From Actinomadura physcomitrii (GTDB lineage: Bacteria; Actinomycetota; Actinomycetes; Streptosporangiales; Streptosporangiaceae): a stretch of 64,000 nt of DNA. Shown one piece after another: positions 24,970 through 32,790 of the stretch (positions are counted from its first letter, which is position 1; every line of letters begins with the position of its first letter). Location of the stretch: positions 75,893 through 139,892 of the forward strand of contig NZ_WBMS02000001.1 of assembly GCF_008923205.2 (NCBI RefSeq), in the 5' to 3' direction. The notes below the pieces were generated by a model. That model had not been told where the DNA came from. It did no database searches and worked only from the letters and a program-made list of their open reading frames with translations. A program made the translations under genes and the position numbers.

Positions 24970-26484
24970 TCAGGCCGCGACCTTCAGCTGCCCGAGGAAC
25001 TCGTTGAGGTCCGGCCACGCCTTGCGGTGCGTGTTCGGCAGCGACGCGAACACCACCGCCGGCGTCCTGCGGCCGGTGTCGATCACCGCGGTCGCGACGA
25101 TCTCCCCGGTCGCCCGCACCCCGGCCCGCTTGTAGGTCAGGTACGAGGCGATCAGCCAGCCCTTGTGCCCGTCCACGTTCAGCGCCTGCGACGCCAGCGG
25201 CGCCGACTTGTGCGGGAACGCGTAGTACTGCGACAGGTAGCCCTGCTCCGCCAGCGCGGTCGCCTTCTTGACGCTCCCCGGCCCCTTGTAGGCGCCGAGC
25301 AGCGTCGGCGGCAGCACGCCCGTGAGCAGCTGGCCGTACCAGAGCTGCTGCCCGTGCCGCTCGGTGACCATGATCTGCTGCCCCGACCAGCCCGGCGTGC
25401 TCAGCTTGTTCTTCTTCGTCGGCAGCTGCCACGGCGGGGCGAGGCGCGGGTACGACAGCCCGGACGCCGCGTCGGTCAGCCGGCCGAGGATCTTGCTCGC
25501 CTTGCCCGGGAACCGCTTCAGCGGCTTGTCCGCGGGGATCGTCACCTGCGGCACGTCGGGCTGCGCGGCGCCGCCCGCCGGGTTCGTCTTGACCGGCTTG
25601 TCCGCCGGCGCGTCATCGGTCCGGTGCGTCATGTAGTACACGCCGCCGGCCGCGAGGAGCGCGACCACCAGCAGGCCCACTCCGCCGATCAGCACCAGCC
25701 GGGACCGGCCGCCGCCCTCGTCGAACGCGTCGCCGGACGACCCGGGCGAGCCGCCGAGCTTGGCGTCCGCGGCGGCCTCGTCGGCCATCCACTCCGGCAT
25801 CTGCCAGTTGCCGCTGCTCGGCTTGCCGGCCTTCGCCGGGCCCGCCAGCCCGACCTGGACCGCGGGCGTCTCGTCCGCCGGGTCCGCGCGGGGCCCGTCC
25901 TCGAACAGCGAGCCCTCCCAGCCGGGCGGCTCCTGCCCCTCCTCCTGCGCGGGCACGGGCGCGACGCGCACGTCGTCGGCGTCCGGCAGGGCGCCGCTCC
26001 CGTACACGGGCTCGGCCTCGCGCTCGTGGCCGTTCCCGGGCTCGGGGCGGGCGGCGGGCTCGCGCTCGCCGGCCGGCTCCTGCCAGGCGGCGGGCTCCTC
26101 CTCGGCCCCCGGCCGCCCCCAGGGGCCGGGCCGCTGCTCGCGGGCCGGCTCCTCCCAGGCCGCCGGGCCCCGGCGGACCTCGTCGTCCCGCTCGGCCGCG
26201 GCCTCCTGCGCGGAAGCGGGCTCCCGCTCCGGCGCGGCCTCCTGCTCCGGCGCGCCCGCGGCGGGGCCGCCCTCGACCTTGCCCCAGATGTCGTGCGGCC
26301 GCTCCTCGCCGCCGTCGGAGAAATCCGTGCGGCCGTGCGGTGCGGGCATGAAGACCTCCGGCACCTTCGGCTCGGAGGAGACCACCTGCGGGCCGGTCGC
26401 GCCCCCGGGCGCCGGCGGCCGGCCGGCCGCGTCGCTCTCGCTCATGTCGGTCCAGCGCACACCGCGCTCCCCCTGATCGGACAT
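24970..26484 (-). CDS. Single-pass membrane protein with long acidic N-terminal region
   Basis: This 504-aa protein is of unknown function. Residues about 1-265 are cytoplasmic, low-complexity and rich in Glu, Pro, Ala and Gly. A single TM follows (LVLIGGVGLLVVALLAAGGVYYMTHR, about 270-295), then an extracytoplasmic domain of about 200 residues starting IPADKPLKRFPGKASKILGRLTDAASGLSYPRLAPPW. The domain looks globular (LWYGQLLTGVLPPTLLGAY, VDGHKGWLIASYLTYKRAG). The start MSDQGERGVRW was chosen over an upstream GTG at 26493. Upstream on the minus strand GGAAC-N17-CGTAC resembles an ECF sigma promoter, which is tentative. No partner can be named. Confidence 0.75.
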   Translation of the reverse strand: MSDQGERGVRWTDMSESDAAGRPPAPGGATGPQVVSSEPKVPEVFMPAPHGRTDFSDGGEERPHDIWGKVEGGPAAGAPEQEAAPEREPASAQEAAAERDDEVRRGPAAWEEPAREQRPGPWGRPGAEEEPAAWQEPAGEREPAARPEPGNGHEREAEPVYGSGALPDADDVRVAPVPAQEEGQEPPGWEGSLFEDGPRADPADETPAVQVGLAGPAKAGKPSSGNWQMPEWMADEAAADAKLGGSPGSSGDAFDEGGGRSRLVLIGGVGLLVVALLAAGGVYYMTHRTDDAPADKPVKTNPAGGAAQPDVPQVTIPADKPLKRFPGKASKILGRLTDAASGLSYPRLAPPWQLPTKKNKLSTPGWSGQQIMVTERHGQQLWYGQLLTGVLPPTLLGAYKGPGSVKKATALAEQGYLSQYYAFPHKSAPLASQALNVDGHKGWLIASYLTYKRAGVRATGEIVATAVIDTGRRTPAVVFASLPNTHRKAWPDLNEFLGQLKVAA

Positions 26485-26558
26485 GCGGAACACGGTACGC
26501 GAAGATCATTCATTTCGTTCCACGGGTCATCACGCTGAGGACACATCTTCCTATCGCC

Positions 26559-27440
26559 TCAGTTCCGGTTCGCGACCCCGAGATCACCACCGGTGACCGC
26601 CGGATCGTCCACGAGCCGCTCCCTGGCCAGCAGGGTCGCGCCCGCCACGGCGCCCGGCATCGCGAACACCGCGCCGAGCGGGACGAGGAAGACCGCGAAG
26701 GTCGCTGCGCCGAACCCGACCGCCAGCGCCCGGTTCGCCTTCAGCCGCGCGAACCGCTCCTTGCGCGGCAGCCCGCGGCGCTCCAGCGCGATCGACGTCA
26801 GCTCTCCCGCCAGGTAGTACCCGGACACCAGGGCCGCGATCACCGGCACCACCGTCTGCCCGACCACCGGCAGGAACCCGGCGGCGAAGAACACCACCGC
26901 GAACAGCAGCGCCACCAGCCCGAGGATCAGCGCGTCCTTGACCGCCCGGCCGATCTGCACCGGCAGCGGGACGTCCGGCTCCGGCGGCGCGCCGCCCTGC
27001 GACTCCTCGACCCGCACCGCGATCGCCTCGTAGAAGGGGTCGCCGACCAGCAGCGTCACCGCCGTGAACGTCAGCACCGCGAGGAACACCGCCGCGCCGT
27101 AGATCGCGATCCCGGCGACGACCCGCGCCGACGTCCGCGCCGCGTCGGACCAGCCGTCCGCGAACGGCGTCACCCGGCCCGCGAGGTCGTCCAGGTAGAA
27201 CGCCAGCGTCACCAGCCCCGCCGCGTAGACGGCCAGCACGATCAGCGCGGGGATCAGGCCGAACAGCCACCGCGCGGGGTTGCGCGCCGTCCACCCGATG
27301 CCGCGCAGCAGGTACCCGACCCCGTTGAACAGGTCCTTGAACGCCGGCGGCTTGGCCGCGACCTGCCCTGGGGCGGCCCGCCCCGGCGCGGCGGGCGGCT
27401 GCGGGTTCCACCGCGCGGGCTCGTTCGGGGGGTGGCTCAC
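26559..27440 (-). CDS. EI24-domain (CysZ-like) membrane protein
   Basis: This 293-aa protein has a Pro/Ala-rich N-terminal tail, then FKDLFNGVGYLLRGIGWTARNPARWLFGLIPALI, the start of the EI24/CysZ fold. Further helices include LVGDPFYEAIAVRVEE (a conserved DPFYE segment in this family) and GYYLAGELTSIALERRGL. CysZ proteins transport sulfate; many actinobacterial EI24 proteins have no known function. It has a GTG start with a weak ribosome site. It stands alone between an uncharacterised membrane protein and an SDR. Confidence 0.8.
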   Translation of the reverse strand: MSHPPNEPARWNPQPPAAPGRAAPGQVAAKPPAFKDLFNGVGYLLRGIGWTARNPARWLFGLIPALIVLAVYAAGLVTLAFYLDDLAGRVTPFADGWSDAARTSARVVAGIAIYGAAVFLAVLTFTAVTLLVGDPFYEAIAVRVEESQGGAPPEPDVPLPVQIGRAVKDALILGLVALLFAVVFFAAGFLPVVGQTVVPVIAALVSGYYLAGELTSIALERRGLPRKERFARLKANRALAVGFGAATFAVFLVPLGAVFAMPGAVAGATLLARERLVDDPAVTGGDLGVANRN

Positions 27441-27500
27441 GCGCTCAGAGCCTAGAGCCTCGCCCCGGAGCGCCCAAGCGTTCGGGCCGAGCGCGCCGCC

Positions 27501-28370
27501 TCAGCGGACCGGCAGCCCGACGAGACGGGCCGACTTGTCCCACACCGCGCGGCGGAGCACCTCGTCCTTCAGCGGGCCCGCCGCCGGGATCAGCCCCGCG
27601 CCCGGGGTCGAGCTGTAGAAGCCGCCCGTGCGCCCCTCGTACTCCTCGTCCAGCGCCAGCTCGAGCGCCATCCGCGCGCCCTGCGCCGGCGTCCGCATCA
27701 CGGGCGTGTGCGCCAGCAGCCCGCCGACCCGCTCGCTGCCCGGCAGGTCCCGGGCGAGACCGGTCGCGACGAACCCCGGGCACACCGCGTTCACCGTCAC
27801 GCCGGTGCCGTCGAGGCGCCGCGCCAGCTCCTGTGCGAACAGGATGTTCATCAGCTTCGACCGCCCGTACACCCGCAGCGACCCGGCCGCCCGGTAGCTG
27901 CCCGGCTCCGCCATCCGCTCGACGTCCAGCCGGCCGGCGAGCCGGTGCGCCTCGGACGCCACCACGACGATCCGCGACGGCGCGCCCTTCTTCAGCGGCC
28001 CGAGCAGCAGGTTCGTCAGCAGGAACGGGCCCAGGTGGTTCGTCGCGACCATCCGGTCGAACCCGTCCGCGCTCTCCTTCGCCCGCATCAGGTGCGCGCC
28101 CGCGTTGTTGACCAGGACGTCGAGCCGGTCGAACCGCTCCTCCAGGGACGCCGCGACCCGCCGCACGTCCTGCAGCGCGGACAGGTCGGCGAAGAACGTC
28201 TCGATCCGCGCGCCCGGCACGTCCCGGGTCAGCTCGTCCACCGCCGCCTCCGCCCGCATCTCGCTGCGGGCCACGATCCCGACGAGGAACCCGGCGCGCG
28301 CCAGCCCGCGCGCGATCTCCTTACCGATCCCGGACGTCCCTCCGGTCACGATCGCGATCTCGTCCCTCAT
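27501..28370 (-). CDS. Short-chain dehydrogenase/reductase
   Basis: This 289-aa classical SDR has the cofactor motif VTGGTSGIGKEIARGLA at residue 7, LVNNAGAHL at about 86, a catalytic Ser in VVVASEAHRL, and YGRSKLMN (YxxxK) at about 168. ARSEMR after the second strand suggests NADP preference. It resembles the retinol-dehydrogenase-like subgroup. Start ATG 28368-28370 follows GGTGGGG; a longer frame opens at 28415. It is divergent from the F420-type oxidoreductase, with a perfect KstR-like box 122 bp upstream, so it may belong to the lipid catabolic regulon. Confidence 0.88.
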   Translation of the reverse strand: MRDEIAIVTGGTSGIGKEIARGLARAGFLVGIVARSEMRAEAAVDELTRDVPGARIETFFADLSALQDVRRVAASLEERFDRLDVLVNNAGAHLMRAKESADGFDRMVATNHLGPFLLTNLLLGPLKKGAPSRIVVVASEAHRLAGRLDVERMAEPGSYRAAGSLRVYGRSKLMNILFAQELARRLDGTGVTVNAVCPGFVATGLARDLPGSERVGGLLAHTPVMRTPAQGARMALELALDEEYEGRTGGFYSSTPGAGLIPAAGPLKDEVLRRAVWDKSARLVGLPVR

Positions 28371-28491
28371 CCCCCCACCGAACCACCGCGCCGGACGCGC
28401 GAGCAAGAGGGGCATGTGATTTCTTGCACAAGCCGTGATGCGGCGGCGGGCCCGGCCGCCCCGCTCACCGGGACGGCCCCTGGCCCCAAAG

Positions 28492-28505
28492 TGGAACCGG
28501 TTCTA
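28492..28505. promoter_or_regulatory. KstR-like operator (8/8) overlapping a -10 box
   Basis: TGGAACCGGTTCTA matches every fixed position of TnnAACnnGTTnnA. It overlaps TACTAT (28504-28509), a good -10 hexamer whose expected start site falls at about the ATG (28518), so the downstream gene is probably leaderless and repressed by occlusion of the promoter. Confidence 0.7.
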
Positions 28506-28517
28506 CTATCGGTCGCC

Positions 28518-29393
28518 ATGAGGTTCACCTACGCCGAGGCGATGACCGACCCTTCGTTCTACCTGCCGCTGGCCCGGGCCGCCGAGGCCGCCGGCTACAC
28601 GAGCATGTCGGTCGCCGACTCGCTCGCCTACCCGCGCGAGTCCGACTCGACCTACCCCTACACCGCCGACGGCAACCGCGAGTTCCTCGAGGACAAGGCC
28701 TTCATCGAGACGTTCACGCTGATCGCGGCGATGGGCGCGGTGACGAGCACCCTGCGGTTCACCCCGTTCGTCCTCAAGCTGCCCGTCCGGCCGCCGGTGC
28801 TGGTCGCCAAGCAGGCCACCTCGATCGCCTGCCTCACCGGCGGGCGCCTCGGCCTCGGCGTCGGCGTCAGCCCGTGGCGGGAGGACTTCCAGATCATGGG
28901 CGTGCCGTGGGAGCGGCGCGGCAGGCGGATGGACGAGGCCATCGACATCGTCCGCGGCCTCGCCGGCGGCGGCTACTTCGAGTTCCACGGCGAGTTCTTC
29001 GACATCCCGGCGATCAAGATGACGCCGGCCCCCGCCGCGCCGATCCCGATCCTGATCGGCGGGCACAGCGAGCCCGCGCTGCGGCGCGCCGCCGTCCGCG
29101 GCGACGGCTGGATGCACGGCGGCGGCCCCGACGACCTCGACGACCTCATCGCCCGGCTGAACCGGATCCGGGAGGCCGAGGGCACGGCCGGCGACCCCTT
29201 CGAGATCCACGTCATCTCGCCCGACGCCTACACCCCCGACGGCGTGAAGCGGCTGGAGGACAAGGGCGTCACGGACGTGATCGTCGGTTTCCGCATGCCC
29301 TACATCAAGGGCCCGGACACCGAGCCGCTGGACAAGAAGATCGCGAACCTGGAGCGGTTCGCCGAGACCGTCATCGCCGAGGTGAACGGCTGA
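28518..29393 (+). CDS. LLM-class F420-dependent oxidoreductase
   Basis: This 291-aa luciferase-like TIM-barrel protein starts MRFTYAEAMTDPSFYLPLARAAEAAGYTSMSVAD. It has FVLKLPVRPPVLVAKQATSIACLTGGRLGLGVGVSPWREDF, typical of the bacterial luciferase/F420 family, and PIPILIGGHSEPALRRAAVRGDGWM near residue 175. The cofactor is likely F420. A KstR-like box overlaps its promoter, and homologues occur in steroid and lipid catabolic clusters. No SD is present, which agrees with leaderless expression. The SnoaL-like gene follows after 31 bp. Confidence 0.88.
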   Translation: MRFTYAEAMTDPSFYLPLARAAEAAGYTSMSVADSLAYPRESDSTYPYTADGNREFLEDKAFIETFTLIAAMGAVTSTLRFTPFVLKLPVRPPVLVAKQATSIACLTGGRLGLGVGVSPWREDFQIMGVPWERRGRRMDEAIDIVRGLAGGGYFEFHGEFFDIPAIKMTPAPAAPIPILIGGHSEPALRRAAVRGDGWMHGGGPDDLDDLIARLNRIREAEGTAGDPFEIHVISPDAYTPDGVKRLEDKGVTDVIVGFRMPYIKGPDTEPLDKKIANLERFAETVIAEVNG

Positions 29394-29402
29394 CCGCAAA
29401 AC

Positions 29403-29416
29403 GAGAACACGTTACA
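29403..29416. promoter_or_regulatory. KstR-like operator upstream of SnoaL-like gene
   Basis: GAGAACACGTTACA matches 7 of 8 fixed positions of TnnAACnnGTTnnA. It overlaps TACAGT (29413-29418), a candidate -10, with the ATG at 29425, so a second leaderless regulated promoter is likely. Confidence 0.55.
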
Positions 29417-29424
29417 GTTCGGTC

Positions 29425-29886
29425 ATGGACGCCCTCATCTGGCACGCCCCCGACGCCGACCACCCCGCCCGCCGGGCCGCCCGCGCCTCCATGACCGCGG
29501 TCGGCGCCGGCCGCCGGGAGGAGTGGCTGGCCCTGTTCGCCCCCGGCGCCCTCGTCGAGGACCCCGTCGGCCCGTCCTTCCTCGACCCGTCCGGCGAGGG
29601 CCACCGCGGCCCCGCCGGCATCGCCGCCTTCTGGGACTCCTTCATCGCCACCATCAGCGGCTTCCGCTTCGAGATCAAGGACTCGTTCGCCAACGGCCCC
29701 TGCTGCGCCAACGTCGCCACCATCACCACCACGATGGGCGACGGCTCCACCATGTCCATCGACTGCGTCCTCGTCTACACCGTCGACGACGCGGGCCTCA
29801 TCACCTCGCTGCGCGCCCACTGGGAACCCGACCGCGCCATGGCCACCATCCGTCAGGACCCGTCCGCCGGAGGCAGCAGCACCTGA
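29425..29886 (+). CDS. SnoaL-like/NTF2-fold protein
   Basis: This 153-aa alpha+beta-barrel protein contains ARRAARASMTAVGAGRREEWLALFAPGALVEDPVGPS, then GPAGIAAFWDSFIATISGFRFEIKDSFANG and MSIDCVLVYTVDDAGLITSLRAHWEPD, the layout of nuclear transport factor 2/ketosteroid isomerase-like proteins. It could be an isomerase, dehydratase or binding protein acting on a polycyclic substrate. The KstR-like box at its promoter supports a role in the same pathway. Its last 34 bp overlap convergently with the EAD2/cyclase-like gene. Confidence 0.8.
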   Translation: MDALIWHAPDADHPARRAARASMTAVGAGRREEWLALFAPGALVEDPVGPSFLDPSGEGHRGPAGIAAFWDSFIATISGFRFEIKDSFANGPCCANVATITTTMGDGSTMSIDCVLVYTVDDAGLITSLRAHWEPDRAMATIRQDPSAGGSST

Positions 29887-30860
29887 GCGATCGTCTGTTC
29901 CAGCCGCCGCACCGCCATGGACTCCCCCACCAGCCCCCGGACGGCGGTCAGCAACTGCTGCAACCCGCCGGGGTAGTCCAGGCACGTCCGGATGATCGCC
30001 AGCAGGTCCGCCTTCGCCTCCGGCGCCCTTGGCACGACCCCGGCGATATGAGGCGGCAGCACTCCGATCAGCCCCTCCCGGCCCCGCTCGCTGCGCAACT
30101 GGGGGATGTCGAGCAGATCGTCCGCCATCCCGAACAGCAGCGGCGCCGGAACCTCCACCCACGGCACGAACCCGTCGGCCGGAATCCGGCCCGCCGCCTC
30201 CTCACCGCCCCCCGGCGGGGGCGACACCCGCGCCGGGCGCTTTCCCGGCCGCGACCCCGGCACCATGATCCACGCGACGCCCGCAGTCTCCTTGACCTTG
30301 ACATCGACCTGGTAGTACGCGTCCGGATCGATGAGCCCCCGCCCGTGACCGACCACGTCCTCATGCACCCGCGACGACACGATCAGCGCGATCCCCGTCT
30401 CGGCCTCCGCCACCGCCTCCTTCAACGGCGGAGCGTCCAGCAACCGGAACGCATGGGTCAAAGCCGTGCTGACGATGCCGTGCTCGTCCGCCTCCGCCTC
30501 CCCCACGTTGACCGCCACCCGCAACCGCATCTGCGCGGCCTCGCTCGCCGCCTCGTTGTGATGCCGCACTTCGGCCTGCAGCCTTTCGATCACCGTGGTG
30601 AGCAGCAGCTCCGTCCTGACATGCGGCGGAACGACGACCATCACCCCGTCGCCGCGGTCTTCGGCATAGCAGTCGTCCAGCCCTACCCCGGCGCCCTCCC
30701 GCAGGCACCGCCCGAGCCCCTCGTACATCGACCTGCGCACCCGGCGCCGCACCGGGTCCGTCCGGGACGCCGAGCTGAACCCCGCGACATCGCACAGGAA
30801 GAACGAACACAGCCCGCCCGGCCGCCAGCCGCCCGCCGCCGTCCCCGCCCTCTGGACCAT
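29853..30860 (-). CDS. Nucleotide-cyclase-like protein with C-terminal EAD2-type adaptor domain
   Basis: This is a 335-aa protein. The N-terminal part (about 15-190) has class III cyclase-like motifs: FFLCDVAGFSS (first metal-binding Asp position) and YAEDRGDGVMVVVPP, with helices between. A Gly/Pro linker follows. Residues about 250-325 (LLDIPQLRSERGREGLIGVLP ... LLAIIRTCLDYPGGLQQLLTAVRGLVG) closely resemble the N-terminal domain of the VMAP protein at 37974-39488, including RGRE and the YPG turn. Such effector-associated domains work by homotypic contact, so this is probably the effector recruited by the VMAP complex. Catalytic competence of the cyclase fold is uncertain. AAAGGGGTGG precedes the ATG. 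Confidence 0.75.
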   Translation of the reverse strand: MVQRAGTAAGGWRPGGLCSFFLCDVAGFSSASRTDPVRRRVRRSMYEGLGRCLREGAGVGLDDCYAEDRGDGVMVVVPPHVRTELLLTTVIERLQAEVRHHNEAASEAAQMRLRVAVNVGEAEADEHGIVSTALTHAFRLLDAPPLKEAVAEAETGIALIVSSRVHEDVVGHGRGLIDPDAYYQVDVKVKETAGVAWIMVPGSRPGKRPARVSPPPGGGEEAAGRIPADGFVPWVEVPAPLLFGMADDLLDIPQLRSERGREGLIGVLPPHIAGVVPRAPEAKADLLAIIRTCLDYPGGLQQLLTAVRGLVGESMAVRRLEQTIAQVLLPPADGS

Positions 30861-31035
30861 GGGTCCACCCCTTTCACGCCGCTCCGGACGACCGCCCTAC
30901 CAGGGTCCTCGACGGCCGCGGAGGTCGGCAAGGGCGCGGCCGAGGTTCGCGGTCGGTCCGTCCGCGTGCCCGTCGTCCACGGCGTGTCTTCGTCCATACG
31001 GCCATCAGGCGCCGGGCGGATCTCTATGATCGTCT

Positions 31036-31080
31036 CGTCGCGGTTAGGCTGTTGCCCCTGAGACTGGGCAAACCGCGACG
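31036..31080 (+). promoter_or_regulatory. Nested hairpin in the leader of precursor A1
   Basis: CGTCGCGGTT (31036-31045) pairs with AACCGCGACG (31071-31080), and TTGCCC with GGGCAA inside. A candidate -10 TATGAT is at 31025-31030. The structure lies 35 bp upstream of the precursor start and could be an operator or an RNA leader element; nothing decides between them. Confidence 0.4.
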
Positions 31081-31114
31081 CTTCTGATTTCCGGGAAAAG
31101 AGGGGGAGACGGCT

Positions 31115-31339
31115 GTGCCGAACACTCATGGCAGCGCATCAGCGTCCGTCGGGCGCACGTTCCCCTTTCTCTGGTCCAAGCCCAGCATCACCGAGTTGGA
31201 CCGGCTCTCGTCCAGCAAGAACGAGATCCTGCGCGCCAGCGCCGCCTACTCCAGCGCCCAGCGCCGCGCCTCCGGCCGCGTCGTGGCCCACTTCGACAAC
31301 AAGCTGACCGAGGACGACGTCCCCGGGATCAACGGGTAA
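31115..31339 (+). CDS. Predicted RiPP precursor peptide A1 (FDNKL core)
   Basis: This 74-aa peptide is encoded directly upstream of a radical SAM/SPASM maturase. The start is GTG with GGGGGAG 6-8 bp before it. The leader is polar with DRL at residues 29-31; the likely core is HFDNKLTEDD, with Phe-Asp-Asn at 60-62, 12 residues before the C-terminus. The second small gene at 43316-43486 shares DRL and FDN[K/R]L with nearly the same spacing (31 versus 32 residues), which argues that both are real. FDN fits the aromatic-x-Asn pattern cross-linked by three-residue-cyclophane radical SAM enzymes. It does not end in FxSxx, so it is not a canonical FxsA. Confidence 0.7.
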   Translation: MPNTHGSASASVGRTFPFLWSKPSITELDRLSSSKNEILRASAAYSSAQRRASGRVVAHFDNKLTEDDVPGING

Positions 31340-31365
31340 TCGCGACCGAGGAAACGGGTGACCGC

Positions 31366-31380
31366 GGCCGGGGAACGGCC
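31366..31380 (+). terminator. Small hairpin between A1 and its maturase
   Basis: GGCCG and CGGCC flank a GGGAA loop, 27 bp after the precursor stop. It may act as an attenuator that lowers maturase expression relative to precursor; this is inferred from position only. Confidence 0.35.
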
Positions 31381-31502
31381 CGGAGCCCGGAGGGAACGGG
31401 CTGCGGCTCAGACGCCGCCGGCGCGTGATCGCCGCCGGGCGACGCCGTCCCGCCGAGCGGGCGGGTGTCGCCGCGTTCCCCGGCCGAGGGAGGAAGGCCG
31501 CC

Positions 31503-32732
31503 ATGCCGGGCACCCCCGAAAGCGCGCACGAATGGCCGTCCGCCGGCCTCGATGTCGCGGGGCTGGTCGAGGGCGGATGGCGCCCCGTCCCCTTCTCCGA
31601 GGTCGTGCTCAAGATCCACGGCCGCTGCAACCTGGCCTGCGACTACTGCTACGTCTACGAGAGCACGGACCAGACGTGGCGGACGCGCCCGCGCGCGATG
31701 CCGCCGGAGGTGGTCGCGGCCGCCGCCGAACGGCTGGGCGAGCACGTCCGCGCCCACGCGCTGCCGAACGTGACGGTCGTCCTCCACGGAGGCGAGCCGC
31801 TGCTCGCGGGCCGGTCCGCGATCGCCGCGGCCGTCGAACGGTTCCGTGCCGCGCTGCCCGCGTCGTGCGACCTCGAAGTGACCATGCAGACCAACGGAGT
31901 GCTCCTCACCGAGGAGACGCTCGCGATGCTCGACGCCAACGACGTCGGCGTGGCCGTCAGCCTCGACGGCGACCGCGAGGGGCACGACCGGCACCGGCGC
32001 CGCGCCGACGGCCGCGGCAGCCACGCCGACGTGACGCGCGGGCTGAACCGGCTCGCCGGCTCGTACCGGCGGCTCTACCGGGGCCTGCTCTGCACGGTCG
32101 ACCTCGACAACGATCCGGTCCGCACGTACGAGGCCCTCATCGAGACGCGCCCGCCGCGCATCGACTTCCTCCTCCCGCACGGGACCTGGAGCGCTCCGCC
32201 GCCGCGCCGTCCCGCCGGCGGCGAGGCCACCCCCTACGCGGACTGGCTCATCGCGATCTTCGACCGCTGGTACCACGCGCCGCGCAAGGAGACCGGGGTC
32301 CGGCTGTTCGAGGAGATCCTCAACCTGCTGCTCGGCGCGCAGAGCCGCAGCGAGAACATCGGCCTGTCCCCCGTCGCGATGCTCGTCGTCGACACCGACG
32401 GGACGCTCCAGCAGGTCGACACGTTGAAGACGTCGTACCCGGGGGCGCCGGAGACCGGCCTCACGGTCTTCGGCAGCGGGTTCGACGAGGCGCTGTCGCA
32501 TCCGGGCGTGGTCGCCCGGCAGATCGGCATAGCGGCGCTGTCACAAACGTGCAGGACGTGCGCGGTGCGCGACATCTGCGGCGGCGGCGCCTACGCGCAC
32601 CGGTACCGGGAGGGCGACGGCTACCTCAACCCGTCGGTCTACTGCCCCGACCTGATGGCGCTGATCAGCCACATCGGACGCACCGTCCAGCACGATCTGG
32701 CCCTCGCGACGGCCGCCGCGCCGGGCGGCTGA
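31503..32732 (+). CDS. FxsB-like radical SAM/SPASM peptide maturase B1
   Basis: This is a 409-aa enzyme. The radical SAM cluster motif is C42-x3-C46-x2-C49 (RCNLACDYCYVYE), with HGGEPLLAG and MQTNGVLLTEE in the barrel. The SPASM-type C-terminal motif CRTCAVRDICGGGAYAHRYREG ends in NPSVYC. This pattern matches FxsB and related cyclophane-forming maturases. The ATG at 31503 is chosen because GAGGGAGGAAGG precedes it and because the N-terminus then aligns with maturase B2 (both have EWP...LDV...EGGWRP). It probably cross-links Phe to Asn in precursor A1. It lies 163 bp after the precursor, with a hairpin between. Confidence 0.88.
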   Translation: MPGTPESAHEWPSAGLDVAGLVEGGWRPVPFSEVVLKIHGRCNLACDYCYVYESTDQTWRTRPRAMPPEVVAAAAERLGEHVRAHALPNVTVVLHGGEPLLAGRSAIAAAVERFRAALPASCDLEVTMQTNGVLLTEETLAMLDANDVGVAVSLDGDREGHDRHRRRADGRGSHADVTRGLNRLAGSYRRLYRGLLCTVDLDNDPVRTYEALIETRPPRIDFLLPHGTWSAPPPRRPAGGEATPYADWLIAIFDRWYHAPRKETGVRLFEEILNLLLGAQSRSENIGLSPVAMLVVDTDGTLQQVDTLKTSYPGAPETGLTVFGSGFDEALSHPGVVARQIGIAALSQTCRTCAVRDICGGGAYAHRYREGDGYLNPSVYCPDLMALISHIGRTVQHDLALATAAAPGG

Positions 32733-32790
32733 CCGATTCCCCTGCCGCTCTCGGTCGTGCGGGCGGACAGGCCGGGCGCGCCGGGCGGGC

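Noticed and set aside
31115..31339. A1 as a canonical FxSxx-COOH precursor (FxsA)
   Set aside because: The C-terminus is DDVPGING, without F-x-S-x-x; the shared feature with A2 is FDN[K/R]L instead.
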